Shown: positions 1-9,762, numbered from the stretch's first letter. The stretch is DNA of 64,000 bases from Clostridium manihotivorum (GCF_004015185.1 NZ_CP025746.1:6279776-6343775), one strand, 5' to 3'. The notes: generated by a model not told the origin, from the letters alone. Numbers and translations are program-made.

Positions 1-595
1 CATCATCAAAGTTCCCCTCAATACCTACTACAAAGGTGTTCTCTCCCTCTTGTGTAATCATCTGTCTTTTTTGAATCTCACTTACCCCTTCCTTAGGGTA
101 AAATACCACTATCTTAGTTCCTTTAACCTTTGCAAAGCCTTCTAAAGCTGCTTTGCCGGTATCACCAGAAGTAGCTGTAAGTATGACTATCTCTTTATTG
201 ATATCAAGTCTTTTTGCTGCAATCTTTACCAAGTAAGGAAGTATACTAAGTGCCATATCTTTAAACGCTAAGGTCTTCCCATGAAAAAGCTCTAAAAAGT
301 ATGCTCCTGCAGAATACTTTAATGGCGCTATAGCCGGATCCTCAAACTTTTCATCGTAAGCACCTTCTATGCAAGCCTTAAGCTCTTCAGCTGAAAAATC
401 ATCAAAATACTTACTCAATACATAAAAAGCTAGTTCCTTATAATTTAGATTTTTAAGTTCATCAAAGGTCTTATCTATCTTTGGAAAAAGTTCTGGTACA
501 AATAGCCCTCCATCTTCAGCTATTCCCCTAATTATAGCCTCCGAAGCAGTTACTAGATTTTCATTCCCTCTTGTACTTTTATAAAACACATACAT
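1..595 (-). CDS. thrC: Threonine synthase, 5' part (continues past window edge)
   Basis: Converts O-phosphohomoserine to threonine with PLP in the cytoplasm. The visible 198 N-terminal residues begin MYVFYKSTRGN and contain the family hallmarks: an N-terminal domain with IAEDGGLFVPE, the PLP-lysine motif FHGKTLAFKDMA, and the TATSGDTGKAALEG phosphate-binding loop. The ATG at 593-595 has an AAGGGGG ribosome site just upstream. The gene runs off the left edge, so roughly the last 60 percent is not seen. It lies behind a glycine riboswitch and an intrinsic terminator, with no other gene between, so it is probably the regulated gene. The family call is secure; whether more genes follow in the operon cannot be seen. 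Confidence 0.93.
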   Translation of the reverse strand, partial: MYVFYKSTRGNENLVTASEAIIRGIAEDGGLFVPELFPKIDKTFDELKNLNYKELAFYVLSKYFDDFSAEELKACIEGAYDEKFEDPAIAPLKYSAGAYFLELFHGKTLAFKDMALSILPYLVKIAAKRLDINKEIVILTATSGDTGKAALEGFAKVKGTKIVVFYPKEGVSEIQKRQMITQEGENTFVVGIEGNFDD

Positions 596-636
596 GCCCC
601 CTTAAATTTATTTCTTTTAAAAATACTTAAAAATAT

Positions 637-668
637 GAAAAAAGAGACTAGGTTTAAACTTAGTCTCT
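637..668 (-). terminator. Intrinsic terminator of the glycine riboswitch
   Basis: On the minus strand the arms AGAGACTA (661-668) and TAGTCTCT (643-650) form a long, nearly perfect palindrome followed by a run of T (637-642). It sits between the aptamer and the thrC start, so it is the expression platform. Confidence 0.85.
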
Positions 669-751
669 GGAAATACGGCTTTTGATATTCATGTAACCAA
701 AATAAAGCTTAATAAGCTTAAAATATAGCTAAACAAATATATTATCAAAAT

Positions 752-866
752 CCCCTGTCCTTTTACCTGAGAGTTTCACTACATCTTTGTAGCTTTCCCC
801 TTCGGTGCTCCTTTGAGTCTCTCCAGAGGTTCGTCCAATAACGGTTTTAATCCCGCTATCTTCATA
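752..866 (-). ncRNA. Glycine riboswitch (single aptamer) upstream of thrC
   Basis: On the minus strand the sequence carries the glycine aptamer signature in order: CTCTGGAGAG (819-828), GAGCACCGAAGGGG (797-810), then ACTCTCAGG and GGACAGGGG (752-760). Only one full aptamer is visible, with flanking sequence that could supply a ghost aptamer. A terminator follows at 637-668. The aptamer segment CTCTGG (823-828) is complementary to CCAGAG (665-670) at the base of the terminator, so an antiterminator could form only when the aptamer is unfolded. That would make it an off switch. The aptamer identity is well supported; the switching direction is inferred. Confidence 0.85.
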
Positions 867-887
867 CGAATCTATAAAATTATAGTA

Positions 888-917
888 ATTATATATCAAA
901 ATATTCTAATAAGTCAA
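888..917 (-). promoter_or_regulatory. Sigma-A promoter for the riboswitch-thrC transcript
   Basis: On the minus strand TTGACT (912-917) and TATAAT (888-893) are separated by 18 nt and lie about 20 nt upstream of the riboswitch. Confidence 0.6.
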
Positions 918-1292
918 TAAAATTATCTTTCTAAAACCTTTTGATATCCACATAAGCTTCTGTAGATGGCCACTTCATAATAAAATTTATATTTTCGGAC
1001 TGAAGCGGCACATACTTAAAAATTGTTAATGATATTTGTAGAATAGATATGCAACCTTACTAGATTAAAGATATATAAGTAGTAATAAAAGCTAGAGGTT
1101 ATCTATAAAATTGACATATCTTATAGGCGGACAGCTTAAATGTATATTTCAGTATATGTGTTGTAAGTTATTCTGCTACTAAAGCCCAAGATCTTAGCTT
1201 CAAATTATTTATATAGATTAGAATGTAGCTCTAACAACTCATAGTTACATATTTGTATATACCTATAAATATTTAAAAATACCACCTTTTTC
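918..1292. other. Intergenic, nothing recognised
   Basis: AT-rich spacer between the thrC promoter and the 3' end of the next minus-strand gene. I see no reading frame with a ribosome site, no convincing terminator and no repeat copy. Confidence 0.5.
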
Positions 1293-1874
1293 TTATTTAG
1301 ACTCAGCCAAAGCCGCTCTCATAGTTTCAATAGTAGACTTTAATTGAGTACTTGGTACTACAAGCTTTATTATCTTTTTCTTTATTCCATAGGTCTCAAC
1401 TTCTATAATCTTATCTAAAGCAGATTTTGAAGAGTCTGATTCCTTAATGTCTATAATATTATGCCATTCAACAAAGGCTCCATCCTCTGCCAGTATCCCC
1501 TCTTTTCCTATCACATTAGTTCTTAGCTTGGCCTTAACTTCCATAAATAAAAATGAAATCATCATAATTGAGGCCACTACAAACTGAAAAGAATAAAAAG
1601 ATTGAGGCACAAAAAAGCTTTCAAATAATCCAAATGTAGTACTTGTATCTTGATATGAAGTTTTACTTTTTAAAACCCTCAGTGCAAACTTTATAAAAAC
1701 TAAAAATCCAGCAATTATCCCCCAAACTATATCACCTACTCTATCACTTCTATACTCAAACCAATACTCTCTTATAAGAGCTCTATTTAATACCCTATTA
1801 TTAAATACTCTTATTTCTCTTATCAATATATATACATAGAATAATAGTACAATCAGTATAATAATGCTCGTCAT
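1293..1874 (-). CDS. Membrane protein with C-terminal DUF5673-like domain
   Basis: A 193-residue protein of unknown function. Hydrophobic segments lie at about residues 3-18, 49-67 and 95-112. A soluble C-terminal domain follows (about 120-193) with the pattern GKEGILAEDGAFVEWHNI, typical of small PH-like or DUF5673 domains in Firmicutes membrane proteins. The ATG at 1872-1874 has an AGGAGGAAG ribosome site. It stands alone, with more than 300 bp empty on both sides. The domain name is a family-level guess; the topology is seen directly. Confidence 0.6.
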   Translation of the reverse strand: MTSIIILIVLLFYVYILIREIRVFNNRVLNRALIREYWFEYRSDRVGDIVWGIIAGFLVFIKFALRVLKSKTSYQDTSTTFGLFESFFVPQSFYSFQFVVASIMMISFLFMEVKAKLRTNVIGKEGILAEDGAFVEWHNIIDIKESDSSKSALDKIIEVETYGIKKKIIKLVVPSTQLKSTIETMRAALAESK

Positions 1875-2191
1875 ACTTCCTCCTAAATTTTACGAATATA
1901 TTCTTTATTAACGTAGTTATAAAACTTATTAAAAACACATTTTATTCAAGTCTAATGCTTGTTTTACATATTTATATAGATACTATACATAACTTAATAC
2001 AAAATAAATACTTCTTTTATATTAAAGATATCTCAATAAATATATTACAACTATCATACAATATATTTCCATTATTACAAATAAATTTCACAGATTATTA
2101 AAATCATGTTCTCCATAGCGAGCTTAACATTATAAATGTTAATGAAATCAAACATCTACGTAGGAATAGCTATATAGATATGCTATCATCC
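1875..2191. other. Intergenic, only a weak hairpin
   Basis: AT-rich spacer. The only structure I see is a 7-bp inverted repeat (2124-2130 with 2136-2142) downstream of the ABC permease. It lacks a T-run, so it is at best a weak terminator. Confidence 0.4.
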
Positions 2192-4741
2192 TCAATCAAC
2201 TCTCAATAAAGAACTATGTTTTTCAAGCTCCATACTGCTTATTACGCTTAAGGATGAGGCCAACACCACTAATATAGCCACACCAAACATAGCTAAATCT
2301 ATTTTGTAACTAGGTGAATATCTACTATCAAATACATACCTTGTTATTATAAAATTCAAAGCTTCAGCTGATAAAATTCCTATTACTCCTGCTAAACCAC
2401 CGGTTATCAAGCTCTCTATAATACTTATTTTCTTTATATCTCTAATCTTTGCACCTAATATATTAAGCATCAAAAACTCCTTTATCCTATCGAAATTTAC
2501 CATGATTAAAATGTTAGCTACAAGGCAAAAAGCTGAAAATATACTTATGCAGCTTATACATATAAATGCGTAAGTCATCTGCTTCAAAAGAGCAGTTAAA
2601 CTATTATATTTATCTTTTTCACTTATAATCACCACACCCTTTAGTTTCTTGGACAAAGAATAATTTAAGTTTTTTTCATCATTACTATTACATTTTATTA
2701 AATAATTAAGTTTACTATTAGTTTCATTTAAAGTGACACCTTTTATGGAAGCTATGTCTACGTAAGTCGCCCAGTCGTCTCCAAACTGGCTTTTATCCAT
2801 TATTCCAATTATAGTGAAATCAAGCTTTTTACCTTGAATATCAATACTTATTTTATCGCCTACCATAAATTTTTCGCTGGAAAAATTATTTCCTAGAACT
2901 ATATAGTTATTATTCTTATCTTTATTATCAAGCCATCGTCCTATAAGAGGCTTGTGCTTTATTAGGTTTTTACTTACATCAATAGCATTGAGCTTGGTAT
3001 TATTGTAGTTTTCTAAAAGGGCTGCTTTTACTTCTGGATAACGTCTGCTATTCTCAACAATATCCTGCAAATGCTTGCCATTGCGGTCTACTAGTTTAGC
3101 ATTTGTAACAATTTCCTTTGCATATCCTACAACTTCTTTTTCTTTATTTAGCGTTTCTTCAGTATAAGCTATGTTACTTTCATCAATACTTGTATTCAAG
3201 GTTAAATTATACCCATTATCCTCAGTGAATTGTGTAGTGGCTTTAGGTATGATGTAGTAAGATAAATTAATAATGGTTCCACACAATACCAAGGTCAAAA
3301 TCAAAGCTGTAACACAGGCCGAAAACTTAATATTTTGTCTCTCTATACTCCTAAAGGCTAAAACGAAGGTTTTGTTTTTTGTAAGTTTAAGCTTTTTTAT
3401 TGTACCTATTATTCCAAAAGATATGGTGTAAAAAATAGCTGTTACTATCAACAAACCAATAGTATACATTCCTCCCAGATCTAAAGAGCCTATATAAATA
3501 GATATACTAATTACAAGCATAATCAGCATAATTAGCCCAAGCGTAGCAAGGTTTTCATCTAACTTAAGTCTTTCTGTTTCCTGGCGCAGGATAGAATTCA
3601 GGTTAATTCTTTTGCTTATATATATAGGAATTATAGTAAAAGTCAAAGTCTGAAGCATAGTAAATATAAAGGTAACAAAAACAGCTAGCAGCAAACTGGA
3701 TACTATTGAAACCACTCCAAGCTCCCTAAAAATACTTCTTTCAATAACTCCAGTTATCATAATACTTAATGCTATTCCAATAACATTGCCTATTGCGGCT
3801 ATAATAAAAGTTTCATAAAGTATTACATCTTTAAGCAGTTTATCATTCATTCCATAGATAGCTAGTAGAACGTAATCTTTTTTCCTTTTAAGTGTAAGAA
3901 TACATATAGTAACTCCTATTCCAGCTCCAGTTATTAAGGTTACAACCATCTCAATTAGTCCTAGGGCTTTTTCTTCTCTATCTCTAAGATCTTTAGTTGA
4001 TTTTATAAGCTGCTCAGAGGTTGAAAACTTATCTCCAGCTTTAAAGCTTTTCTTCAGATCACCTTCAATATCCGATATGCTATAATCCTTATTAACGCTG
4101 ATATTTACATTGGTGGCTATTTTCTTCACATCAAATCCTTTATAAACTGGAATATCAGTTTTATTAAATATCATAAGTCCAAATACATTCTCATCCATCA
4201 TATTTGTGGTATCAATAATATCACCTATCTTAAACTCACAATCCTCTTGAGAAAAGTTTTTAAGTGTAATAGCTATACTATCTCCCCTTTTCAAACTAAA
4301 CTTATCCGCAAGGGTCTTGTTGATTAATATACTTTTACTTGCAAGCTTATCTTTATATCTTCCAATTCTTTCGTCAACTGAATAATAATCAGGATCTATT
4401 ATTTTCACATCAACCTCACTACTCATATCATTATGAATAAAGTTGTTCTGCATTTTATAGGTAGTAGCATAATATAGCTTGCCTTCAGCTTTCATTTTAT
4501 CTAGAAGTTTATACTGATCTGCGCTTATTGTATTACTAGATAGAGTTATATTTATATCACCATCATTAAGACTTCTAGAATTAGAAATGGTGTATTGTCC
4601 ATTAAATGAAATTATACTCCTAAGAGAGATCAATATAGCTACAGCAATAGCTATAGCAAAGATGCTTAAGAAAATCTGAAACTTATTTTGTCTCCAGGTC
4701 TTTAAGTTATATGTCCTAAAAAGCATTTTTGCAGTTATCAT
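2192..4741 (-). CDS. FtsX-like ABC transporter permease, two FtsX blocks
   Basis: An 849-residue integral membrane subunit of a MacB/BceB-type exporter. After an N-terminal membrane segment (about 22-44) comes a large extracytoplasmic domain. A first FtsX core with several helices follows (about 260-495), then a second extracytoplasmic domain (about 500-720) and a second three-helix FtsX core (about 725-840). The start ATG overlaps the stop of the upstream ATPase gene by 4 nt (ATGA), so translation is coupled. Duplicated FtsX cores and a large external domain fit lipid, lipoprotein or peptide-antibiotic handling. No two-component genes or accessory proteins adjoin, so the substrate is not inferable. 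Confidence 0.88.
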   Translation of the reverse strand: MITAKMLFRTYNLKTWRQNKFQIFLSIFAIAIAVAILISLRSIISFNGQYTISNSRSLNDGDINITLSSNTISADQYKLLDKMKAEGKLYYATTYKMQNNFIHNDMSSEVDVKIIDPDYYSVDERIGRYKDKLASKSILINKTLADKFSLKRGDSIAITLKNFSQEDCEFKIGDIIDTTNMMDENVFGLMIFNKTDIPVYKGFDVKKIATNVNISVNKDYSISDIEGDLKKSFKAGDKFSTSEQLIKSTKDLRDREEKALGLIEMVVTLITGAGIGVTICILTLKRKKDYVLLAIYGMNDKLLKDVILYETFIIAAIGNVIGIALSIMITGVIERSIFRELGVVSIVSSLLLAVFVTFIFTMLQTLTFTIIPIYISKRINLNSILRQETERLKLDENLATLGLIMLIMLVISISIYIGSLDLGGMYTIGLLIVTAIFYTISFGIIGTIKKLKLTKNKTFVLAFRSIERQNIKFSACVTALILTLVLCGTIINLSYYIIPKATTQFTEDNGYNLTLNTSIDESNIAYTEETLNKEKEVVGYAKEIVTNAKLVDRNGKHLQDIVENSRRYPEVKAALLENYNNTKLNAIDVSKNLIKHKPLIGRWLDNKDKNNNYIVLGNNFSSEKFMVGDKISIDIQGKKLDFTIIGIMDKSQFGDDWATYVDIASIKGVTLNETNSKLNYLIKCNSNDEKNLNYSLSKKLKGVVIISEKDKYNSLTALLKQMTYAFICISCISIFSAFCLVANILIMVNFDRIKEFLMLNILGAKIRDIKKISIIESLITGGLAGVIGILSAEALNFIITRYVFDSRYSPSYKIDLAMFGVAILVVLASSLSVISSMELEKHSSLLRVD

Positions 4742-5424
4742 TCTAGCAGCTCTCCTTCATATATTTGTCCGTCTATAATATGTACTATTCTATCTGCTCT
4801 TTTAGCTACCTTAATATCATGAGTTATAACTACTATAGCCATATTATATTTTTTTCTAAACTCATCAAATATATCTAAAACTAGCCCACTACTCTTACTA
4901 TCCAAAGCACCAGTTGGCTCATCTGCAAATAGTATTTTAGGTTCTCCAGCCAAGGCTCTTGCTATAGCTATTCTCTGCTGCTCCCCACCTGATAACTGCT
5001 TAGGAAATGATTTTCTCCTGTGTTCTAACCCAACAACAGCTATTAATTCATCAACTTTTGCTTTCACATCAATCTTCTTTTTGGAAAAGAATAGTGGCGT
5101 TTCTATGTTTTCTTCAGCATTTAACACCGGGATTAGATTAAAAGCTTGAAAAACTATCCCTATATTTTCATTTCTAAATTCAGTTAATTCATTTCTGCTA
5201 AGAGTTCTTATATTAACCCCATTTATACGTACCTTACCTGAACTCTGTTTGTCTATACAAGAAATAATGCTAAGCAAAGTACTCTTACCACTTCCGCTAG
5301 GCCCCATTATAGCTACATACTCATTTTCTTTAATATAGAGATTTATATTTTTTAAAATATCTATTCTTTCCTCTCCACTGCCTATAGACTTGCATATATT
5401 TTCAGCCTCTAATACATACTCCAC
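4738..5424 (-). CDS. ABC transporter ATPase, MacB/LolD type
   Basis: The 228-residue energising subunit of the adjoining FtsX permease. It has Walker A GPSGSGKST (residues 41-49), Q-loop VFQAFNLIP, signature LSGGEQQR (about 144), Walker B with ILFADEPTGALD, and H-loop VITHD. The length and motifs fit the LolD/MacB clade. The start is GTG (5422-5424) preceded by AGGGGG at seven nucleotides. The 3' end overlaps the permease start by 4 nt, so the two form one transcript. A terminator-like hairpin at 5507-5558 separates it from the ABC-F gene upstream. Confidence 0.93.
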   Translation of the reverse strand: MEYVLEAENICKSIGSGEERIDILKNINLYIKENEYVAIMGPSGSGKSTLLSIISCIDKQSSGKVRINGVNIRTLSRNELTEFRNENIGIVFQAFNLIPVLNAEENIETPLFFSKKKIDVKAKVDELIAVVGLEHRRKSFPKQLSGGEQQRIAIARALAGEPKILFADEPTGALDSKSSGLVLDIFDEFRKKYNMAIVVITHDIKVAKRADRIVHIIDGQIYEGELLE

Positions 5425-5506
5425 CGTATATCCCCCTAATAATCTTTACTTTCTTGTTAATATTAGTAACCTTCTAATATTGCTTTCAAAAAGCTTATTA
5501 ATCTAT

Positions 5507-5558
5507 AAAAATGCCTATCATGGGAGGGCCTCTTTAAATACTCCAACTTATAGGCAAC
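5507..5558 (-). terminator. Terminator-like hairpin between the ABC-F and ABC exporter genes
   Basis: On the minus strand the arms TGCCTAT and ATAGGCA enclose an inner GGAG/CTCC pairing and are followed by TTTTT. It could end the ABC-F transcript or act as a leader attenuator of the exporter genes, whose GTG is about 80 nt further on. Confidence 0.6.
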
Positions 5559-5701
5559 ACAATTAATCTTTAGTGGAATTATATATCCAACTCCCTATAT
5601 TGTAAAATATCTCATTTATTCATTATTTTGTTTGTTAATTTACCTTACAGTCGTGTAATCGTTTGTAGTAATGCTTATCCTGTTTTATTTCAAGGATTCA
5701 C

Positions 5702-5945
5702 CTTATATCAAATTAAGAGTTCTATATTTTTCTTAAAAGTAGAAGATTCACTAAGGCTACCTAATTTAATGATTTTTTTGTGCATGTGCTTTTCCTAATG
5801 CATATGAAGAAAATCTGGCAGTCCAATGCAGTTTCTTTTTTAATGTTCAGCCTAAATAGCTACTCTGACCCTTTCATATTACTAGGCTTAGCTAATAAAA
5901 ATTCTTATACTCTCTTGGAAAGTAAAAAAACTAGCAACAACGCAA
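5702..5945 (+). repeat. Interspersed intergenic repeat, copy A
   Basis: Shares ordered blocks with copies B-E: a TTCACTAAGGC terminator-like part, a degenerate first arm then TCTGGCAG (5814-5821), a TTTCTTTTTTAA tract, CCTAAATAGCTACTC, ATTACTAGGCTTAGC and a GTAAAAAAACTAG right end. It lies just beyond the 3' end of the minus-strand ABC-F gene. Confidence 0.75.
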
Positions 5946-5983
5946 CATTCATATGCATTATTACTAGTCTCTATTTCTATATT

Positions 5984-7891
5984 CTACTTATTGGAATTTA
6001 TCTTATCAGCAAGATCGTTAAGATAAACCCATCTATCCATTTTCTCTTCCAAAAGCTTTTCGGTTTCTTCCTTCTCAGCTATAAGCTCTTGAAGCAGAGA
6101 GTAATTAGTGCTTGCTTCATTAATCTTAGCTTCTAAATCACTAATCTTTTCTTCTATGCCAGCTATAACATCATCAATTTCATCGTACTCTCTTTGTTCT
6201 TTAAAAGAGAACTTTAATGGTCTTTCCTTCTTCTTAGCCTGATTGTTATCCACAGCTTCAGCTTTTTTATCAACAGTCTTCTTAGTTTTTTCTTCAGCAC
6301 TGTTGATATCTTTTTGTCTGTTATCTTCCTTATAGTCTGTATAGTTACCTGTATACTGAACTACCTTTCCGTCTCCTTCAAAAGAAAAAATCTTAGTTGC
6401 CATTCTATCTAAGAAATACCTATCATGGGACACTGATATAACTGCTCCTGGAAACTCATCTAGGTAATCTTCAAGGATTGTTAGAGTCTCTATATCTAAG
6501 TCATTGGTAGGCTCATCTAATATAAGTATATTGGGAGCTTCCATAAGCACTCTTAGAAGATATAGTCTTCTCTTTTCTCCTCCAGATAGCTTTGCAATTG
6601 GTGTCCACTGCTCTGCTGGTGGGAACTTAAATCTTTCAAGCATTTGCGATGCACTCAGTTTATACCCTTCTTCGTTTGATATAAACTCAGAGCCCTCTTT
6701 TATATAGTCAATAACTCTTAAACTATTATCCATATGATAAGTCTCTTGAGAGAATACTCCTATCTTAACAGTTTCTCCTACCTCAATATCACCACTGTCT
6801 GGCTTTAACTTACCACTTATCATGTTTATAAGCGTTGACTTTCCCATACCATTAGGTCCTATTATACCAACTCTGTCATCTCTAAGCACAATATAGCTAA
6901 AGTCATCTATAAGCTTTCTTTCTCCGAAGGATTTACTTATATTATTTATCTCTATTACCTTTTTACCTAAACGAGTGCTTGCTACTGATATTTCCACCTT
7001 TGAGTTGTCTATATCTAACTTTTGCTCACTTAATTCTTCAAATCTATCTATTCTAGCCTTTTGCTTAGTACTTCTTGCTTTAGCCCCTCTTCTAATCCAA
7101 GCCAGTTCTTTTCTTAAAAGATTTTGTCTTTTCTTCTCACTGGCAAGCTCCATTTCCTCACGTTCTACCTTTTTCTCAAGGAAATCACTATAGTTACCCT
7201 TATAAGTATATAAATTTCCCTTATCTAATTCTATGATCTCATTAACAACTCTGTCTAAGAAGTATCTATCATGAGTTATCATAAGAAGAGCGCCTTTTCT
7301 TTTATTTAAATATTGTTCCAACCAGTCTATAGTGTCATTATCTAAGTGGTTTGTGGGCTCATCAAGTATAAGTAGATCACAAGGGCTTATAAGTACTGCA
7401 GCCAATGCTATTCTCTTTCTTTGTCCTCCTGAAAGGTTACCTACCTTTGCATTGAAATCAGAAACTCCAAGCTTATTAAGTATAGCCTTCGCATCACTCT
7501 CTATGCTCCAAGCATTCATACTATCCATTTGACTTGTAAGCTTCATTATTTCTTCAGGAGCTGCACTGTGGCTTTCCATCGTTTTTTCATACTGTCTTAT
7601 AAGCTTCATAAGAGGAGTATCACCTCTAAATATCTGCTCAAGTACTGTTGATTCAGGATCAAAATCAGGACTTTGTGAAAGGTATTCAACCCTTACCGAA
7701 TTTCCCTTAACTATTTTTCCTTCATCAGGCACCTCTACACCAGATACTACTTTTAAGAAGGTAGTCTTACCAGTACCATTTACTCCAATGATACCAATCT
7801 TATCTCCTTCATTTATTCCAAAGCTTATATTATTAAAAAGTTTCTTTTCACTATAACTTTTTGATACGTTCTCTATGGTTAAAAGATTCAT
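5984..7891 (-). CDS. uup: ABC-F family ATPase, Uup-like
   Basis: A 635-residue soluble tandem ABC protein that acts on ribosomes rather than membranes. ABC1 has Walker A GVNGTGKT (residues 36-43) and signature LSGGQRKR. A basic alpha-helical linker (about 235-290) precedes ABC2 with Walker A GPNGMGKS and signature LSGGEKRR. A charged linker and a predicted C-terminal coiled coil (about 560-632) follow, as in Uup. No membrane segments are present. The ATG has an AAAGGA ribosome site. It is transcribed alone. ABC-F proteins resolve stalled ribosomes or give antibiotic resistance; the Uup-like C-terminus favours housekeeping. Confidence 0.85.
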   Translation of the reverse strand: MNLLTIENVSKSYSEKKLFNNISFGINEGDKIGIIGVNGTGKTTFLKVVSGVEVPDEGKIVKGNSVRVEYLSQSPDFDPESTVLEQIFRGDTPLMKLIRQYEKTMESHSAAPEEIMKLTSQMDSMNAWSIESDAKAILNKLGVSDFNAKVGNLSGGQRKRIALAAVLISPCDLLILDEPTNHLDNDTIDWLEQYLNKRKGALLMITHDRYFLDRVVNEIIELDKGNLYTYKGNYSDFLEKKVEREEMELASEKKRQNLLRKELAWIRRGAKARSTKQKARIDRFEELSEQKLDIDNSKVEISVASTRLGKKVIEINNISKSFGERKLIDDFSYIVLRDDRVGIIGPNGMGKSTLINMISGKLKPDSGDIEVGETVKIGVFSQETYHMDNSLRVIDYIKEGSEFISNEEGYKLSASQMLERFKFPPAEQWTPIAKLSGGEKRRLYLLRVLMEAPNILILDEPTNDLDIETLTILEDYLDEFPGAVISVSHDRYFLDRMATKIFSFEGDGKVVQYTGNYTDYKEDNRQKDINSAEEKTKKTVDKKAEAVDNNQAKKKERPLKFSFKEQREYDEIDDVIAGIEEKISDLEAKINEASTNYSLLQELIAEKEETEKLLEEKMDRWVYLNDLADKINSNK

Positions 7892-8228
7892 CTATAAATT
7901 CCTTTCTTCTTGAATAACCTTATGACCATACACTTAAAAAGCTACGTTACTCTATACTTTAATTACACTAAGCTTTTAAGCATTTAAGCCTGCATTATTC
8001 ATACCCTCTGATTATAGCCTATGTGCTCTAGCTTTTCAAATGGTATTACCTTGAAAGGCGCATGAATACTATATATTTATATAATTATATGTTTTTATAA
8101 ATATATATTTAAATAAAGTTATAAGTTTGTATTTTAGAGTCTTTATACCTTAGCACCAAAAAAATAATTTCTACTTAGTTATACTTTACTAAAATCTTTT
8201 TATTTCATGTAAGGTTCCCTATATAATA
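7892..8228. other. Intergenic, nothing recognised
   Basis: AT-rich spacer upstream of the ABC-F gene that should hold its promoter. I could not pick a convincing promoter pair. No repeat copy and no small gene are visible. Confidence 0.4.
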
Positions 8229-8276
8229 AAAAGTCTAGCACCTCACTCTACTACAGCTGATGCCAGACTTTAATTA
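8229..8276 (-). terminator. Intrinsic terminator of the DMT transporter pair
   Basis: On the minus strand AAAGTCTGGCA and TGCTAGACTTT pair around a loop and are followed by a T-run, directly after the stop of the second DMT gene. Confidence 0.8.
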
Positions 8277-8279
8277 AAA

Positions 8280-8744
8280 CTAATTTTCTACAACCTTTTT
8301 TGAAGTTTTCTTATCAACATTAAAGTTGTAGAGTAACCCTAATATTATAAATACAGAACCTATAAGCTTTCCTACAGAAAATTTATTAAAGCTGAAATAA
8401 TCTATAACCATCCCCATTATAAGTTGTCCAACAAACATTAAAACCATGGAATATATAGCTGGTATCTTTGGAATAACTTTATTGGATAGTACTATTACGC
8501 AAACCCCTAACATCCCTCCAAAGAATGCATACGCTGGTATCCCAGCAATATTACTTCTATCTATACTCAAGGTATTTCCTGTTAACTTTGCTACTAGGAA
8601 TAATACTACCGCAAAAGATAGCCCTGTTATATAATTTATAAGAGTTCCTTTAAGTCCTCCTATCCTTTCTCCTAGGTTACCATTGATTATCATAGATAAG
8701 GTAACGAAGGCGCCGCCTATTACTGAAAGCAAAATATAAAACAT
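8280..8744 (-). CDS. Half-size DMT transporter, DUF606/YdcZ family
   Basis: A 154-residue membrane protein with five hydrophobic helices and glycine-rich starts (FYILLSVIGGAFVTL). This is the form of the DUF606 branch of the drug/metabolite transporter superfamily, whose members are half the usual ten-helix size and act as pairs. Its ATG has AGGGGG six nucleotides upstream. The partner half is encoded 12 bp upstream in the same direction, so the two probably form a heterodimer. The substrate is unknown. Confidence 0.8.
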   Translation of the reverse strand: MFYILLSVIGGAFVTLSMIINGNLGERIGGLKGTLINYITGLSFAVVLFLVAKLTGNTLSIDRSNIAGIPAYAFFGGMLGVCVIVLSNKVIPKIPAIYSMVLMFVGQLIMGMVIDYFSFNKFSVGKLIGSVFIILGLLYNFNVDKKTSKKVVEN

Positions 8745-8756
8745 CTTAATCCCCCT

Positions 8757-9182
8757 TTAATATAAAGTCATAACAACTATTCCAAGAATAATAAATGCAA
8801 ATCCTATTATCTTTTTCTTTTCGAAGCCATATCTTTTCATTCCAAACAATCCAAACTGGTCTATGATGGTGGCAGCAGTAAGCTGTCCTAACATCCCTAA
8901 AGATATAGATAAAGATGCTCCTACAGTAGAAAAGGTCATGTTATTTATTAGTACCACAAAAACCCCTATTATACCTGCAGATAGAATATAGATAGGTATG
9001 CCCTTAAGCTTCATAGAAAAACTTTCTTTTTTCACTAACATAACTACTATTACACTTATAAGTCCGACCATATGAATGATTACCAATGAAAGATTATTTC
9101 CTACATGTGATTGAAGTTCACTATTAAAACTAACCATTATGGTTATTATGAAGCCTATAATGACTGTAAAAATTTTATACAT
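8757..9182 (-). CDS. Half-size DMT transporter, DUF606/YdcZ family, partner subunit
   Basis: A 141-residue protein with five membrane helices, related to its downstream neighbour. I choose the ATG at 9180-9182 (MYKIFTVIIGF) because GGAGGG lies just upstream; a TTG four codons earlier would place the ribosome site inside the gene. It is first in a two-gene operon ending at the terminator at 8229-8276. Antiparallel pairing of two half-transporters is known for this family. Substrate unknown. Confidence 0.78.
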   Translation of the reverse strand: MYKIFTVIIGFIITIMVSFNSELQSHVGNNLSLVIIHMVGLISVIVVMLVKKESFSMKLKGIPIYILSAGIIGVFVVLINNMTFSTVGASLSISLGMLGQLTAATIIDQFGLFGMKRYGFEKKKIIGFAFIILGIVVMTLY

Positions 9183-9640
9183 ATGTCCCTCCAAAATATT
9201 ATTATTTGTACCTCTATAGATAAGATATCAAAATAAGCTAATATCTTATATGACATATGTCACCTTTATGGATTTTTTCAATCTTAGATCTCATTAACTA
9301 TAGATATAAATATGCACCAATTAAACTCGGAAAGTATTTTTAAAGTCTCTCTGGCTCTTGAGAGGATAATTTAAAGATATAAATTTAGAACTGAAGTTAT
9401 AACTCTATAAAAATTAATAATAAAAAATTATCACCTCATCAAGCAGCAATTATGCTTGAAAAATGTATCTCATAACTGGGTTGTATATATTAATTCGATA
9501 ACAATTGAAAAAATAACAACTAAATTCTCATTAACGATTTTTTTCTTTATACTAATTGTCTATAATATATATGGATACTATAAATGTAAGTCAGTTATAA
9601 ATAGCTTTTGTTAATATACTTAACTAAAAAATAGAGTTAT
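9183..9640. other. Intergenic between DMT operon and IS607 remnant
   Basis: AT-rich spacer that should hold the DMT promoter on the minus strand and the flank of the insertion element. I see no gene, no strong terminator and no repeat copy. Confidence 0.4.
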
Positions 9641-9762
9641 ATCACGTTATCCATTCCTTATGGAGGCATACAACAGTTTTAAAACACCTACTAAAACCCA
9701 CTAAAATATATTGGAATATTGTTAGTTTTATGTTGTCATAATATGTGTAAAGAGGTGATAGC

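Noticed and set aside
752-800. CCTGAGAG reads like a piece of a TPP riboswitch
   Set aside because: The opposite strand has the full ordered glycine aptamer signature, and no other TPP element blocks are present.
5780-6136. 118-codon plus-strand reading frame
   Set aside because: It runs through repeat copy A and the reverse strand of the ABC-F gene, has no ribosome site, and no known family.
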